A stretch of 64,000 bases of DNA from Mycolicibacterium gilvum (GTDB lineage: Bacteria > Actinomycetota > Actinomycetes > Mycobacteriales > Mycobacteriaceae): assembly GCF_900454025.1 (NCBI RefSeq), contig NZ_UGQM01000001.1:3534001-3598000 (forward strand), read 5' to 3'. This document shows, piece by piece, positions 26,453 through 37,819 of the stretch (positions are counted from its first letter, which is position 1; the number at the start of each line of letters is the position of its first letter). The translations under genes were made by a program, and so were the position numbers. Below the pieces are notes generated by a model. It ran no database searches, had not been told where the DNA came from, and worked only from the letters and a program-made list of their open reading frames with translations.

Positions 26453-27738
26453 CATCGGCGCTTATGCCAGCCACCGTTGTCATAGCCGGCGCGGGCCAAG
26501 CCGGTGCCAGCACGGCTGCAGCACTGCGCGAGTTCGGATTTCCGGGACGGATCGTGCTTGTCGGTGACGAACCGTATTTGCCGTATCAACGGCCGCCCTT
26601 GTCCAAAGGCCACCTCGCTGGCGTGAACGCCCAGGAAGGCCTCTGGCTGCATCCCAACAGCTTCTACGCGCACCACGAGATCGACTTGATGCTCGACGAT
26701 TCGGTACGCCGGATTGATCGCAACAACGCTCGGGTCGAACTCGCGAGTGGGGCGGTACTGGACTACGACCGTCTGGTGCTCGCCCTTGGGGGGCGTAACC
26801 GCGCCTTGCCTGTCGCTGGAGCCGACCTCGACGGTGTTGTCGGACTGCGGAGTCTGGATGAGGCCGACGACATTCGGGATCGGCTAAGTCGCGCCCGCAA
26901 TGTCGTGGTGATTGGCGGCGGCTTCATCGGACTCGAAGTCGCCGCGACAGCGGTAAAGCTGGGCGTGGATGCCGTCGTAATCGAGGTCTCCGACCAACTG
27001 ATGGGGCGCGTCGTGTCGCCTGAGATGGGCCGCATTCTTCTGGACGCTCATCGAGCTCGCGGATTGCACGTTGCCTTGGGCACGAGTGTCCGCGCGATGA
27101 CGGGGGTGGCGGGCCGCGTCAACGCTGTCGTGACGAGCGACGGCCACGAACTCCCCGCCGACCTGGTGCTGGTGGGGATCGGCGCGATTCCCAACACCGA
27201 GATCGCCGAGCGCGCTGGGCTTCGCGTTGACAACGGGATTGTTGTTGACGAATACCTCGCCACTGACGACACGCAGATCTCGGCGGTGGGCGATTGCGCG
27301 GTCTGTCCCAACCCATTCGCCAGCGGGCGCAACGTGCGACTGGAGTCGGTACACAACGCCACGGCGCAGGCACGGTTTCTGGCCGCGCGTCTTGTCGGCC
27401 GGGCCGAACCCTACGTGAGCGTTCCATGGTTCTGGAGCAATCAGGGCGATCTGAAACTGCAAATCGCTGGACTTCGCGGTCCGTCAGGCCACAACGTCTT
27501 TCGCGGAGATCCGGCCAGTGGCCGGTTTTCGGTCTTCTGTTTCGAAGGCGACGTGCTGCGTTGCGTCGAGTCCCTCAACCGACCAGGCGACCACATGGCT
27601 GCGCGCAAGCTGTTAGCGGATGGTGTCGCCCTAACCCCCGATCAAGCGAGCGACCTCACTGTTGACCTTCGCACACACCTCGCTGAGGCCACCGTCGAGC
27701 CGGTCCTCACCGATGACCGGACTCCCGCGCGGGGCTAG
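26449..27738 (+). CDS. FAD-dependent ferredoxin reductase (putidaredoxin/rhodocoxin type)
   Basis: 429 residues. FAD motif VVIAGAGQAGASTA near the N-terminus, NAD(P)-binding VVVIGGGFIGLEVAA mid-protein, and the second FAD contact STDDTQISAVGDCA-like segment (ISAVGDCAVCPNPF). This is the standard architecture of oxygenase-coupled ferredoxin reductases. It passes electrons from NADH to the ferredoxin encoded immediately upstream, completing a three-component P450 system. Confidence 0.93.
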   Translation: MTSALMPATVVIAGAGQAGASTAAALREFGFPGRIVLVGDEPYLPYQRPPLSKGHLAGVNAQEGLWLHPNSFYAHHEIDLMLDDSVRRIDRNNARVELASGAVLDYDRLVLALGGRNRALPVAGADLDGVVGLRSLDEADDIRDRLSRARNVVVIGGGFIGLEVAATAVKLGVDAVVIEVSDQLMGRVVSPEMGRILLDAHRARGLHVALGTSVRAMTGVAGRVNAVVTSDGHELPADLVLVGIGAIPNTEIAERAGLRVDNGIVVDEYLATDDTQISAVGDCAVCPNPFASGRNVRLESVHNATAQARFLAARLVGRAEPYVSVPWFWSNQGDLKLQIAGLRGPSGHNVFRGDPASGRFSVFCFEGDVLRCVESLNRPGDHMAARKLLADGVALTPDQASDLTVDLRTHLAEATVEPVLTDDRTPARG

Positions 27739-28364
27739 CTTTCGCCATGAGTGTGGTTGGCAGCGCGATGGTTTCGAAGGGATCATGTAGTCGCCGTGTT
27801 CGGCAGGGCTTCATGTGAGAGCCGTGATGGCGGTCCAGGACGAAGCGTTCTGCAAGCGAAGTTTGCGCCGTCGAGCGGCTTAACACTCACGGCCCTCATG
27901 GTCCGTTGCTCAGCGTTCCTTGGCGATTCAATCCCCCTTCATCGAAGGGGCTGGGATCGCAACGGTCGGTAAAGCACGCGGCACGCCTGGCGCCCGGACG
28001 AGCACGACATTCGGTGAACGACAGCGAGTTCTGAGCCCGACCCCGTGTGATGCCCACCGAGGCGTCGCGGTCCTCGGCCGGTCCTGGTCGCGGGATTGAA
28101 CCGAGGCGGTTCAGCGGTGCCGACTGGTAGTAGGCCGGCGCCAAACGCACTGCCGAGTGTGAGGTGTTCGCATCGACCAAGCGTTCAATCGGAAGGGCTA
28201 TCGCGGCCGATGCCGCCGTTCGAACCGGACGCAAGTCGGGCGGGAAGGCTGGTCCGGATCTGGCCATCGGTCTGGGCGAGTATAAGCCGTGCTCTCGGCA
28301 CGACGGCAGTGATGATTGTTCGGAGTCGACCGTTGCGGTGTGGGTCGCGATTTAACGGTGAGTA
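27739..28364. other. 626-bp stretch without a recognisable gene; one imperfect long-range inverted repeat
   Basis: Open frames here give low-complexity Arg/Ala-rich translations with no family resemblance. GAGAGCCGTGA (27817-27827) and TCACGGCCCTC (27887-27897) pair with one mismatch around a 59-base loop, possibly a small structured RNA or degraded mobile-element ends. TGAGTA at 28359-28364 is the left target duplication of the IS21-A element. Confidence 0.4.
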
Positions 28365-28418
28365 TGTCGGCTCCGGTCGAATCCTGCGCAGTTTCTTCCG
28401 GTCGAAAAGTGAGCAGGT

Positions 28419-30449
<2,031 letters not shown>

Positions 30450-30553
30450 ACTCCAAACGTTGAAGGGTGCTCACTTTTCGACTGTCGACCGTCGCGTAAT
30501 TCCCCCGGGGTGTCCGTCATGTAATTCCGCCACCGGTGGGCCTCGGTGTAGGT

Positions 30554-31333
30554 CTACCGGGTGGGCTTGGCGTTGTCTACCGGCGCGCTAGCGCCGGGTC
30601 TTTTTCGGGGTCGGTAGCTGGGTCCGTCCATCAGGATCTGGTGGCTGGTGTTGATCAGGCGGTCGAGCAGCGACTCGGCGACGACGGGGTTGGGGAACAG
30701 GTTGTACCAGTCCTTCGGTGATCGGTTGGAGGTCAGGATGAGGGGGCGGCCGTTGACGGCGCGATCGGAGATCAACTCGTAGAGGTCGTCGGCGTGCATC
30801 GCGGTGTGTTCGCGCATGGCGAAGTCGTCGAGGATCAGCACGAGCGGTTTGGTGTATTCGCGGATGCGTTGACCCCAGCTGCGATCGGCGTGACCGCCGG
30901 CGAGGTCGGAGAGTACCCGGGAGGTCTTGGCGAATCGGACGTCGCCGCCGCGGCGGGCCACTGCGTGCCCAAGCGCTTGTGCCATATGGGTTTTCCCGAC
31001 TCCGACGGGTCCGTAGAGGATCACTGATTCGGCGGCGTCGAGCCACCGCAGTGCGGCCAGGTCGCGCAGCATCGCCGCGGGCAGCTTGGTGTTGGCGGTG
31101 AAGTCGAAGGATTCGAATGTCGATTGTTCCTCGAAGCGGGCTCGGCGGATGCGCCGGGTGAGGGCGGCGGATTCTCTGCGGGCGATCTCGTCTTCGCAGA
31201 GCACCTGGAGGAAGTCGAGGTGCCCGAGGGTGCCGTCGCGGGTCTGCGCCAGCCGGGCATCCAGGGTGTCGAGCATGCCGGTGAGTTTGAGGGTGCGCAG
31301 CGCATTGCGTAGTGCGGGGTCGAGGATGCTCAT
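30554..31333 (-). CDS. istB: IstB-like ATP-binding protein of IS21-B copy 1
   Basis: 259 residues. Walker A GPVGVGKTHMAQ, Walker B LVLILDDFAM, followed by ILTSNRSPKDW. AAA+ transposition helper. It starts 63 bases after the istA stop and is intact, with the same sequence as the copy-2 protein. Confidence 0.93.
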   Translation of the reverse strand: MSILDPALRNALRTLKLTGMLDTLDARLAQTRDGTLGHLDFLQVLCEDEIARRESAALTRRIRRARFEEQSTFESFDFTANTKLPAAMLRDLAALRWLDAAESVILYGPVGVGKTHMAQALGHAVARRGGDVRFAKTSRVLSDLAGGHADRSWGQRIREYTKPLVLILDDFAMREHTAMHADDLYELISDRAVNGRPLILTSNRSPKDWYNLFPNPVVAESLLDRLINTSHQILMDGPSYRPRKRPGASAPVDNAKPTR

Positions 31334-31396
31334 GGTGGTGATGTCCTTAGGTTCAGATCGAATGATGTTGGTTGCCAGCTGGATACGATGCGTTGA

Positions 31397-32959
31397 TCAC
31401 GCGATCTCGCCGGTGGTGGTGTCGAAGGCTTGCGGCCCGCGCAGATGCGCCGCGGCTTGCGGGGCGGCGGATTCGATGATGCCGTCGAGTTCGGTGCCGG
31501 CGGCCAGGATGCCCTTGACCGTGCGGTAGCTCGGGTCGCCGACGGTGATCGCCCGCGCGCAGGCGGCTTCCAGGCGGTCGTGGCCGACGGTCTTGAGCAA
31601 GGCGAGGACGCCTTGAGCGCTGCGCAGTCGGTGGATGGCGTTGACTTCCATGAATTCGGCGATCACCTGGGTACAGGCCGGTCCGACCTCGGCGGCTACT
31701 CGGCGACACCAGGTCGGGTTGCGCATCGTGAAGGCGATCTTCTCCGGCGGGTAGTGCTCGAAGTCGGTGGCCCGCCCACGGTGATGGGTGACGTGGGTGG
31801 CCACGACGTCGCCGTCGTGCACGATCTGCACCAGGTCGCCGCACGTGCGGGCGTGGACCTGTTGGCCCATCAGCCGCCACGGCACCGAGTAGAGCGCCTT
31901 GCCGACTTTCACGTGGCAGTCGGCGGCGACCTTGCCCGTCGACCACACCGCAAGTTGGAAATCACTGTGCGGCAACGGCAACAGGGCATGCTGTTCAACG
32001 GTGGAGAACACGAACCCTGGTTGCTCACCGTCGAGTGCCCGAGAGTTTCGCGCCCCGGCTACCTCACGGCACCAGACCAGCGCGGCGGCCTGCATCTGCT
32101 CCAGCGAGGTGAACTCGCGGCCCCGCCAGAACGAGTCCCGAATGTATTGCATCGGGCGCTCGACGCGTGGTTTGTCCTTCGGCTTGTTCGCCCGCGCCGG
32201 GTCGATCAGGCAACCGTAGTGGGCACCCAGTTCGGCGTAGGCCTTGTTGATCTTCGGGTCATAGAGATCCGGTCGAGTGACACCGGTCTTCAGGTTGTCC
32301 GGGACCAGCCGGGCCGGGACGCCACCGAAGAACTCGAACGCTGCCACATGCGAAGCGCACCAGGAGGATTGATGCATCTTCAGGACCGGTTGGACGAACA
32401 GATGCCGCGAATGGGCCAGCACCATCACGAACGCCCACACCGTCACGCGTCGACCACTGACTGGGTCGAACCACATCCCGAGGCGGCCGTAGTCGATCTG
32501 GGCCTCGCTGCCCGCTGGCACCGATCCGCGGGCCACGGTCACCTTCTCCCGCGTCGCCTCTTCGGAGAGGTTCGCCGAGATCCACCTGCGCACTGAGGAT
32601 TCCGACGCGGCAACGCCATAGTCGTCACGCAGCCGCTGCGCCACGGTCGCCGCACTGACCTCGGCCTTGAGCCAGTCACGGATCCGGTCGCGGTGCACTT
32701 CGATGCCCGGCCAGGTCGTGGCCCGCAGACCGGGGTCGGCGACCTCGGGAAACCACCGACCAATGTGCGCCGCCCACTCGGGCTCGGTGACCGGCTCCCC
32801 GCCCGGGGTCAGCGACTCGGCGATCGCCGGCGCCAAATACTTCGCGATCGTCTTGCGGTCGATGCCCAAACTCTCCGACAGCTGGCGCTGAGACCGACCC
32901 GCATGCCAATGGGTCAACAACTCGATCAGGTCGAACACGTCGAAACTTCTCCTCGCCAT
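31397..32959 (-). CDS. istA: IstA transposase of IS21-B copy 1
   Basis: 520 residues from ATG 32959 (MARRSFDVFDLIELL), preceded by AGGAAGGGCGCCGA. It has a helix-turn-helix (QRQLSESLGIDRKTIAKYL), DDE core Asp in AQIDYGRLG and LVPDNLKTG, and Glu in KPRVERPMQYIRD. It is complete and probably active, given the identical second copy. Confidence 0.93.
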   Translation of the reverse strand: MARRSFDVFDLIELLTHWHAGRSQRQLSESLGIDRKTIAKYLAPAIAESLTPGGEPVTEPEWAAHIGRWFPEVADPGLRATTWPGIEVHRDRIRDWLKAEVSAATVAQRLRDDYGVAASESSVRRWISANLSEEATREKVTVARGSVPAGSEAQIDYGRLGMWFDPVSGRRVTVWAFVMVLAHSRHLFVQPVLKMHQSSWCASHVAAFEFFGGVPARLVPDNLKTGVTRPDLYDPKINKAYAELGAHYGCLIDPARANKPKDKPRVERPMQYIRDSFWRGREFTSLEQMQAAALVWCREVAGARNSRALDGEQPGFVFSTVEQHALLPLPHSDFQLAVWSTGKVAADCHVKVGKALYSVPWRLMGQQVHARTCGDLVQIVHDGDVVATHVTHHRGRATDFEHYPPEKIAFTMRNPTWCRRVAAEVGPACTQVIAEFMEVNAIHRLRSAQGVLALLKTVGHDRLEAACARAITVGDPSYRTVKGILAAGTELDGIIESAAPQAAAHLRGPQAFDTTTGEIA

Positions 32960-33585
32960 TCGGCGCCCTTCCTCACGAGTCGAACCGTGAGTCGAGCGAA
33001 CCTGTGTACGAGGCCCACGACCGGCTGCCACACCGCCCCAGGGTGGGGGAATTACGTGACAGACGGGGTGGGGGAATTCCGTGACGGACAACCCCTCAAG
33101 CTGGAGGAATTACGTGACCGCTGACATTCGACCGGAACTACCTGCTCAATTTTCGACCGGAACCGACATGAGTACGCTCATCGGCGCCCAGCCCACGGCG
33201 GTACCGCATCGCAGCGGCACAGCGACTCCACGACCGTCTGCCGGCCACAACGGGTTGCCACCTTGATGAACCCTCTACGCCACGGCGGTGCAATGACTGT
33301 CGCCCGGTTGTGCAGCTGCTGAAAATTCCCCTGCGTACGAACGGACTTGGTATCCGACGCCGCATGATCACTCCGAAGCAGGATGGCGATGTTCGAGCTC
33401 AGCAACGCACGGTCGATGCAACCTCTGTCGCCTGCCATGAGGATGGGACCAGTGTGACCTGATTTTTGCCAGGGTGATGGGACCACCTGGATTGCCAGTT
33501 ATGGGACCACCGGCGCGTCGCGTCGGTGGTCTTTTCATTTGTTCGTTCGATCGCCGTGACAGCTCAAGTCACGGAGGTCGCCGGC

Positions 33586-35208
33586 ATGGCTTTTCGGGAG
33601 GTCAGTGTGAACGAGATCAGGGAAGTTCTGCGGGTGTGGCTGGGCGTGGCGGGGTTACCGGCGCCGGGGTACCGGACGATCGCCGCGCATTGCGGTGTGG
33701 ATCGCAAAACGGTGCGCCGTTACGTCGAGGCCGCCCACGCGGCCGGTCTGCGCCGCGGCGACGACGCCGGCGCGATCGACGACGGTCTGATCGGGATGGT
33801 CGCCGAAGCGGTGCGCCCGGTTCGCCCCGATGGTCACGGCGCGGCGTGGGAGCAGTTATTGGGGTTCGAGGATCAGATCACCAAGTGGGTGGCCGGCTCT
33901 GGTGAGCAGCGGCCGTTGACAGTGACCAAGATCCACACTCTGCTGGGAAGGCAGGGCTGTGTGGTGCCGTATCGGACGTTGCACCGATTCGCCAGCCAGC
34001 GTTGCGGTTTCGGCCGCAAAGATCTCACGGTGCGGGTCGCTGATGGTGATCCCGGGGTGGAGTGCCAGGTCGACTTCGGCTATCTGGGGATGCTCACTGA
34101 CGTCGATGATGGGCGCCGCCGCAAGGTGCATGCGCTGATCTTCACCGCGGTGTACTCCCGGCACATGTTTGTGTGGCTGTCCTACTCGCAGACTCTGGCC
34201 GCGGTGATCGCCGGCTGCGAGGCGGCCTGGGAGTTCTTCGGCGGCGTGTTCGCCGTGCTGATCCCCGACAACCTCAAACCGGTGATCGCCGCCGCCGATG
34301 CGGTCAACCCGCAGTTCAGCCAGGGCTGGCTGGACTACGCCGGGCATGTCGGGTTCCTGACCGACCCGGCGCGGGTGGCCTCGCCGAAGGACAAGCCGCG
34401 AGTGGAACGCGCCGTGCAGTACGTGCGCCGAAACTTCTGGGACGGTGAAACATTCACCAGCCTGGCCCATGCGCAGCAGGCGGCGACGGTGTGGTGTCGT
34501 GACACCGCGGGCACCCGCACACACGGCACCATCTGCGCTCGTCCGCTGGAGGTGTTCACCGCCGAGGAACAGTCCCGGCTGTTGCCGGTGCCAGGGGTTT
34601 ATGACGTGCCGGTGTTCAAGACGGTCAAGGTGCACCGCGATTTCCACGCCGAGGTCGCCAAGGCGCTGTATTCGCTGCCCGAGTGCTGGATCGGTCAGTA
34701 CCTGGACGTGCGGGCCGACACCGAGTTGGTGAAGTTCTATCGCCGCGGCGTGCTGGTCAAGGTCCATCCTCGCCAGCCGGCCGGTGGGCGCAGCACCGAC
34801 CCCGCTGATCTGCCCGAACACAAGACCGGCTACGCGCTGCGCGATGTGACGACATTGATCGCCACCTGCGCCGCGCACGGCCCCAACGTCGGGATCTACG
34901 CCGAACGCATCCTCGATGACCGGCTGCCCTGGACGAAGATGCGCACCGTCTACCGGCTGCTGGGCCTGGTGCGCCGCTACGGCGCCGACCGGGTCGAACA
35001 GGCCTGCGCACTGTCGCTGGATCTTGATGTCGTCTCGGTGAACAAGATCGCCTCCATGCTCGAGCGTGCCACCGAGACCAGCACACCCGCGCTGCCGAAG
35101 GCCGTCCGCCACACCGCCACCCGCTTCGCCCGCGATCCATCCGAATTCAGCTCCACCCCAACACCATTGACCATCATCACGACCACCGTTGCCGAGGAGA
35201 ACCGCTGA
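33586..35208 (+). CDS. istA: IstA transposase of IS21-C
   Basis: 540 residues from ATG 33586 (MAFREVSVNEIREVL), with GGAGG nine bases upstream. Helix-turn-helix GYRTIAAHCGVDRKTVRRYV, DDE Asp residues in CQVDFGYLG and LIPDNLKPV, Glu in KPRVERAVQYVRR. It is only distantly related to the other two IstA proteins in the window. Confidence 0.92.
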   Translation: MAFREVSVNEIREVLRVWLGVAGLPAPGYRTIAAHCGVDRKTVRRYVEAAHAAGLRRGDDAGAIDDGLIGMVAEAVRPVRPDGHGAAWEQLLGFEDQITKWVAGSGEQRPLTVTKIHTLLGRQGCVVPYRTLHRFASQRCGFGRKDLTVRVADGDPGVECQVDFGYLGMLTDVDDGRRRKVHALIFTAVYSRHMFVWLSYSQTLAAVIAGCEAAWEFFGGVFAVLIPDNLKPVIAAADAVNPQFSQGWLDYAGHVGFLTDPARVASPKDKPRVERAVQYVRRNFWDGETFTSLAHAQQAATVWCRDTAGTRTHGTICARPLEVFTAEEQSRLLPVPGVYDVPVFKTVKVHRDFHAEVAKALYSLPECWIGQYLDVRADTELVKFYRRGVLVKVHPRQPAGGRSTDPADLPEHKTGYALRDVTTLIATCAAHGPNVGIYAERILDDRLPWTKMRTVYRLLGLVRRYGADRVEQACALSLDLDVVSVNKIASMLERATETSTPALPKAVRHTATRFARDPSEFSSTPTPLTIITTTVAEENR

Positions 35209-35209
35209 C

Positions 35210-36007
35210 ATGACCACCACCGCCCGTGGCGCCACCGACCCGATCGGCGCTGACCTGCTCCGACTGCTCAAGACCCTCAAACTCGGCGCGATGGCCGACA
35301 CCCTGCCCGAACGCGCCGCTCTGGCCCGCCAACACAAACTCAGTCACATCGGGTTCCTGGAAACGCTGCTGGCCGACGAGGTCTCCCGACGCGAATCCCG
35401 CTCCGCCGCGTTGCGGGCGACCAAAGCCGGACTCGACCCCACCATGCGGTTTGATACCTGGACCGCACACGAGGACCTGCGCTATGACCGCACCCTGCTG
35501 GGGGATCTGACCTCACTGCGGTTCCTCGACGCCGGCCAGTCCGCGATCGTCCTCGGGCCCGTTGGTGTTGGCAAGACGCATCTGGCAACAGCATTGGGAC
35601 ACATGGCCATTCGACGCAGACACACCGTAGTCTTCGGCCGGGCCGACAAACTGTTCACCCGACTGCGCGCCGCAAGGCTCGACCACACCGTCGACGCCGA
35701 GATCCGCCGCCTGGCCGCCGTCGACGTCCTCATCATCGACGACTTCGCGCTACGCCCGCTCGACGCCACCGAAACCAGCGACTTCTACGAAATCGTCGTC
35801 GAGCGCCACCGCGCCAAGACCACCATCGTGACGTCGAACCGCGAGCCCGCTGAATGGCTGACCATGACCGCCGACACCCTGCTGGCTCAATCAGCCATCG
35901 ACCGGCTGACCTCCGCCGCGCACACCCTGGTCATCGAAGGACCGTCCTACCGCCAACGGACCCGGCCCCAGCTTGACCCAGACCCCGCCGACGAGCATCC
36001 TCAGTAA
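35210..36007 (+). CDS. istB: IstB-like ATP-binding protein of IS21-C
   Basis: 265 residues from ATG 35210, one base after the istA stop, with GAGGAGA upstream. Walker A GPVGVGKTHLAT, Walker B VLIIDDFAL, then IVTSNREPAEW. Complete AAA+ helper. Confidence 0.92.
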   Translation: MTTTARGATDPIGADLLRLLKTLKLGAMADTLPERAALARQHKLSHIGFLETLLADEVSRRESRSAALRATKAGLDPTMRFDTWTAHEDLRYDRTLLGDLTSLRFLDAGQSAIVLGPVGVGKTHLATALGHMAIRRRHTVVFGRADKLFTRLRAARLDHTVDAEIRRLAAVDVLIIDDFALRPLDATETSDFYEIVVERHRAKTTIVTSNREPAEWLTMTADTLLAQSAIDRLTSAAHTLVIEGPSYRQRTRPQLDPDPADEHPQ

Positions 36008-36073
36008 CGCGCCACGGTGGTCCCATCCCCCTGGCAATCAGGTGGTCCCATCACCCTGGCAAGCGACAACCTC

Positions 36074-36246
36074 CCCGTGGCTTCGATCGCAATCAACGGC
36101 GCGTTCAGCCCGTGCTTCTTCATCACATCGTTAAGCTCAGCGATCCCGTCTCGAGACATCGACCACGACATCGGCATCCCACAGACAAGGGCGTGCTGAT
36201 CGGTACCTGACTGAGCGCCTTGCCCAGACCCAGGGGCGACAATCAT
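36074..36246 (-). pseudogene. IS110-like transposase remnant split by IS21-C
   Basis: On the minus strand the frame MSRDGIAELNDVMKKHG then LNAPLIAIEATG resembles the RuvC-like N-terminal region of IS110-family transposases. When IS21-C and one target duplication are removed, it continues into 33425 as GRLHRPCVAELEHRHPAS, the expected next segment of the family, before a stop. Both pieces are short and degenerate. The family call is from memory of the EATG-LHRPW-AELERR pattern. Confidence 0.45.
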
Positions 36247-36964
36247 CCGAGAGCGATCAACGCAACCTCATACCGACGTGAACAGCCTCTTCCGAACCGG
36301 ACCTCCGAGAGGATCCGCCCCCTAGCCTCTGTTGGCCTATCAGCTCAACGCACCCGCGCTTGTCGAGGAGGACGGTCGGTGCTCAATATCGAATGGTGTT
36401 CGCCGGCGAAGGCTTCCCAGGCAGCGATAACGAGCTGGATCGAGGCCTCCGGGTGGGCGGCGGCGACCGCGGCAATCGCCGAGACCGTTTGCGGCCCAAG
36501 GCCTGCTGGACTCCCGGGTACGCGCCCTGACGCGATAGCACCGTGCAGCAGTCGTTGAAACTGGCGCCGCTCCCCCGGTACGGTCATCCGGCCACGTCAG
36601 GCTCGTGTCGGTCAGACAAGGGTGTAGTTGCTACCCCACGGACTGCGGTCGGCGCCTCCTTGGTGAGCCTTAGCCCGGGGACGCGTATATCGATCACCGC
36701 CAGATCGGTTGTGTGGCGGCCGGCGGCCTGCGGCGCAGTACGCTGCAACCGCGCCCCGCCACGACCGAACGACCGGACCAATCTCGCCGAAACTCGTCGG
36801 GGCATTGCGGGTTTCATCGTGAGTTCAAGCCGCCACAATCGGGATGCTGAATTGGTCACTTGGAACACCTTCATTGTTCGCGGCGTCGTCACCGCCGCAT
36901 CCGTTCCCCCGTGCGTACCAAGCCGAGTACTTGAGGCTGCCGGGACGCAGTTCAGGAATACGCG
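36247..36964. other. 718-bp stretch with only degenerate reading frames
   Basis: No intact gene is supportable. On the minus strand around 36650-36750 a short frame reads TTDLAVIDIRVPG, reminiscent of the phospho-acceptor region of a response regulator, but there is no full receiver domain or start. Another minus-strand frame at 36345-36587 is low in complexity. This is most likely decayed DNA between the IS110 remnant and fadD. Confidence 0.35.
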
Positions 36965-37819
36965 TTAGGAACGTCGCCGGTCACCGCGGGCGACGACCAG
37001 TCCCAGTTCTTCAAAGTCGAGGGTGGCTTCGCTGATACCGCGTTCACGCAGTATGAACTTTTGCACACGGCCATTGGCGTTGGTCGGTAGGGAATTAAGT
37101 ACCTCGACGTAACGCGGAATGGCATAGTAGGGCATCGACTTTCGAAAGAATTCGAAAAGTTCCTTTGGCTGGATTTCGCAGCCGTCGATCAGCACCAGGC
37201 AGACCTTGACGTCGTCCTCGCTGAGATCAGATGGCACGGCGTGCACGGCCGCTTGAGCGATCGAGGGGTGTGCGGCGATGGCCTGCTCGAGTTCGATGGA
37301 GGATACGTTTTCGCCTCGGCGACGCAACGAGTCCTTCTTTCGGTCTGCAAACCAAAAGTATCCGTCGGCGTCGACACGGCCGCAGTCCCCGGTGTGGTGC
37401 CACAGATTCCGAAAAGTACTCACTGTCGCGGCATCATCGTTCCAGTATCCGGAGAACAGGCGGAACGGCTCGTCGGGGCGGACTACAATCTCGCCGGCCT
37501 CACCAGCTGGCACCTCCCGGTCGTGATCGTCGACGACCTTTACCTGCAATCCTCGCGTCAGTTTGCCCATGCTTCCGGGGTGGCGCTTGTCTCGCGGATC
37601 ACCGAGCAGGACTGGCCAGCATTCCGATTGGCCGAACACTTCCGCGAATGGGCTTATGCCGAAGCGCTTCTCGAAGCTGTCGATGAAATCGGCAGTCGAG
37701 GGCATAAACGTAATATGGCGCAGCGTGTGGTTGCGGTCGTCTTCGTGGGGTGGCTGGGCCATGATCGCCATACCCATCGCCCCCATTCCGAGGGCAGCGG
37801 TGGCGCCCGTCTCCCTAAT
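36965..37819 (-). pseudogene. fadD-type acyl-CoA ligase, C-terminal half (split by IS1380)
   Basis: Contains the second half of an AMP-binding ligase: EVFGQSECWPVLLGDP, the adenylation motif GYFWFADRKKDSLRRRGENVS (shown in part) and the C-terminal Lys segment NANGRVQKFILRE. It joins to the N-terminal half at 39491-40257 when the IS1380 element and one CTAAT are removed. The joined gene is exactly 1617 bases, in frame, giving 538 residues, a normal length. Such enzymes make acyl-CoA from an acid with ATP. Confidence 0.88.

Larger units (their letters stand above)
30483..33126 (-). mobile_element. IS21-family element B, copy 1 (inserted in the end of IS21-A)
   Basis: 2644 bp with ends TGTCGACCGTCGCGTAATTC and its partner ...GTAATTCC/GGTCACGTAATTCC finishing in GACA. 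The flanking TTCGAC at 30477-30482 and 33127-33132 is a perfect 6-bp target duplication, lying in the terminal repeat of IS21-A. It carries istA and istB and is the same length as copy 2 at 52046-54689. All encoded proteins are identical in the two copies, in every frame I compared. Confidence 0.93.
33426..36068 (+). mobile_element. IS21-family element C
   Basis: 2643 bp. The left end begins TGTCGCCTGCCATGAGGATG (33426) and the right end finishes CACCCTGGCAAGCGACA (36068). Both ends hold repeated ATGGGACCACC units. ACCTC at 33421-33425 and 36069-36073 is a 5-bp target duplication. Removing the element joins two pieces of an IS110-like reading frame on the minus strand. Both genes appear intact. 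Confidence 0.85.

Noticed and set aside
33178..33486. Minus-strand open frame of 102 codons left of IS21-C
   Set aside because: It starts inside the IS21-C terminal repeat and reads in a different frame from the reconstructed IS110-like segment.
33426..33510. Short repeats at IS21 ends that resemble a CRISPR array
   Set aside because: Only two or three units are present and they coincide with transposon ends. No cas genes or regularly spaced repeats occur in the window.
36543..36968. Plus-strand open frame of 141 codons
   Set aside because: No ribosome-binding site, low-complexity Arg/Ser-rich translation and no family resemblance; it covers decayed DNA beside fadD.
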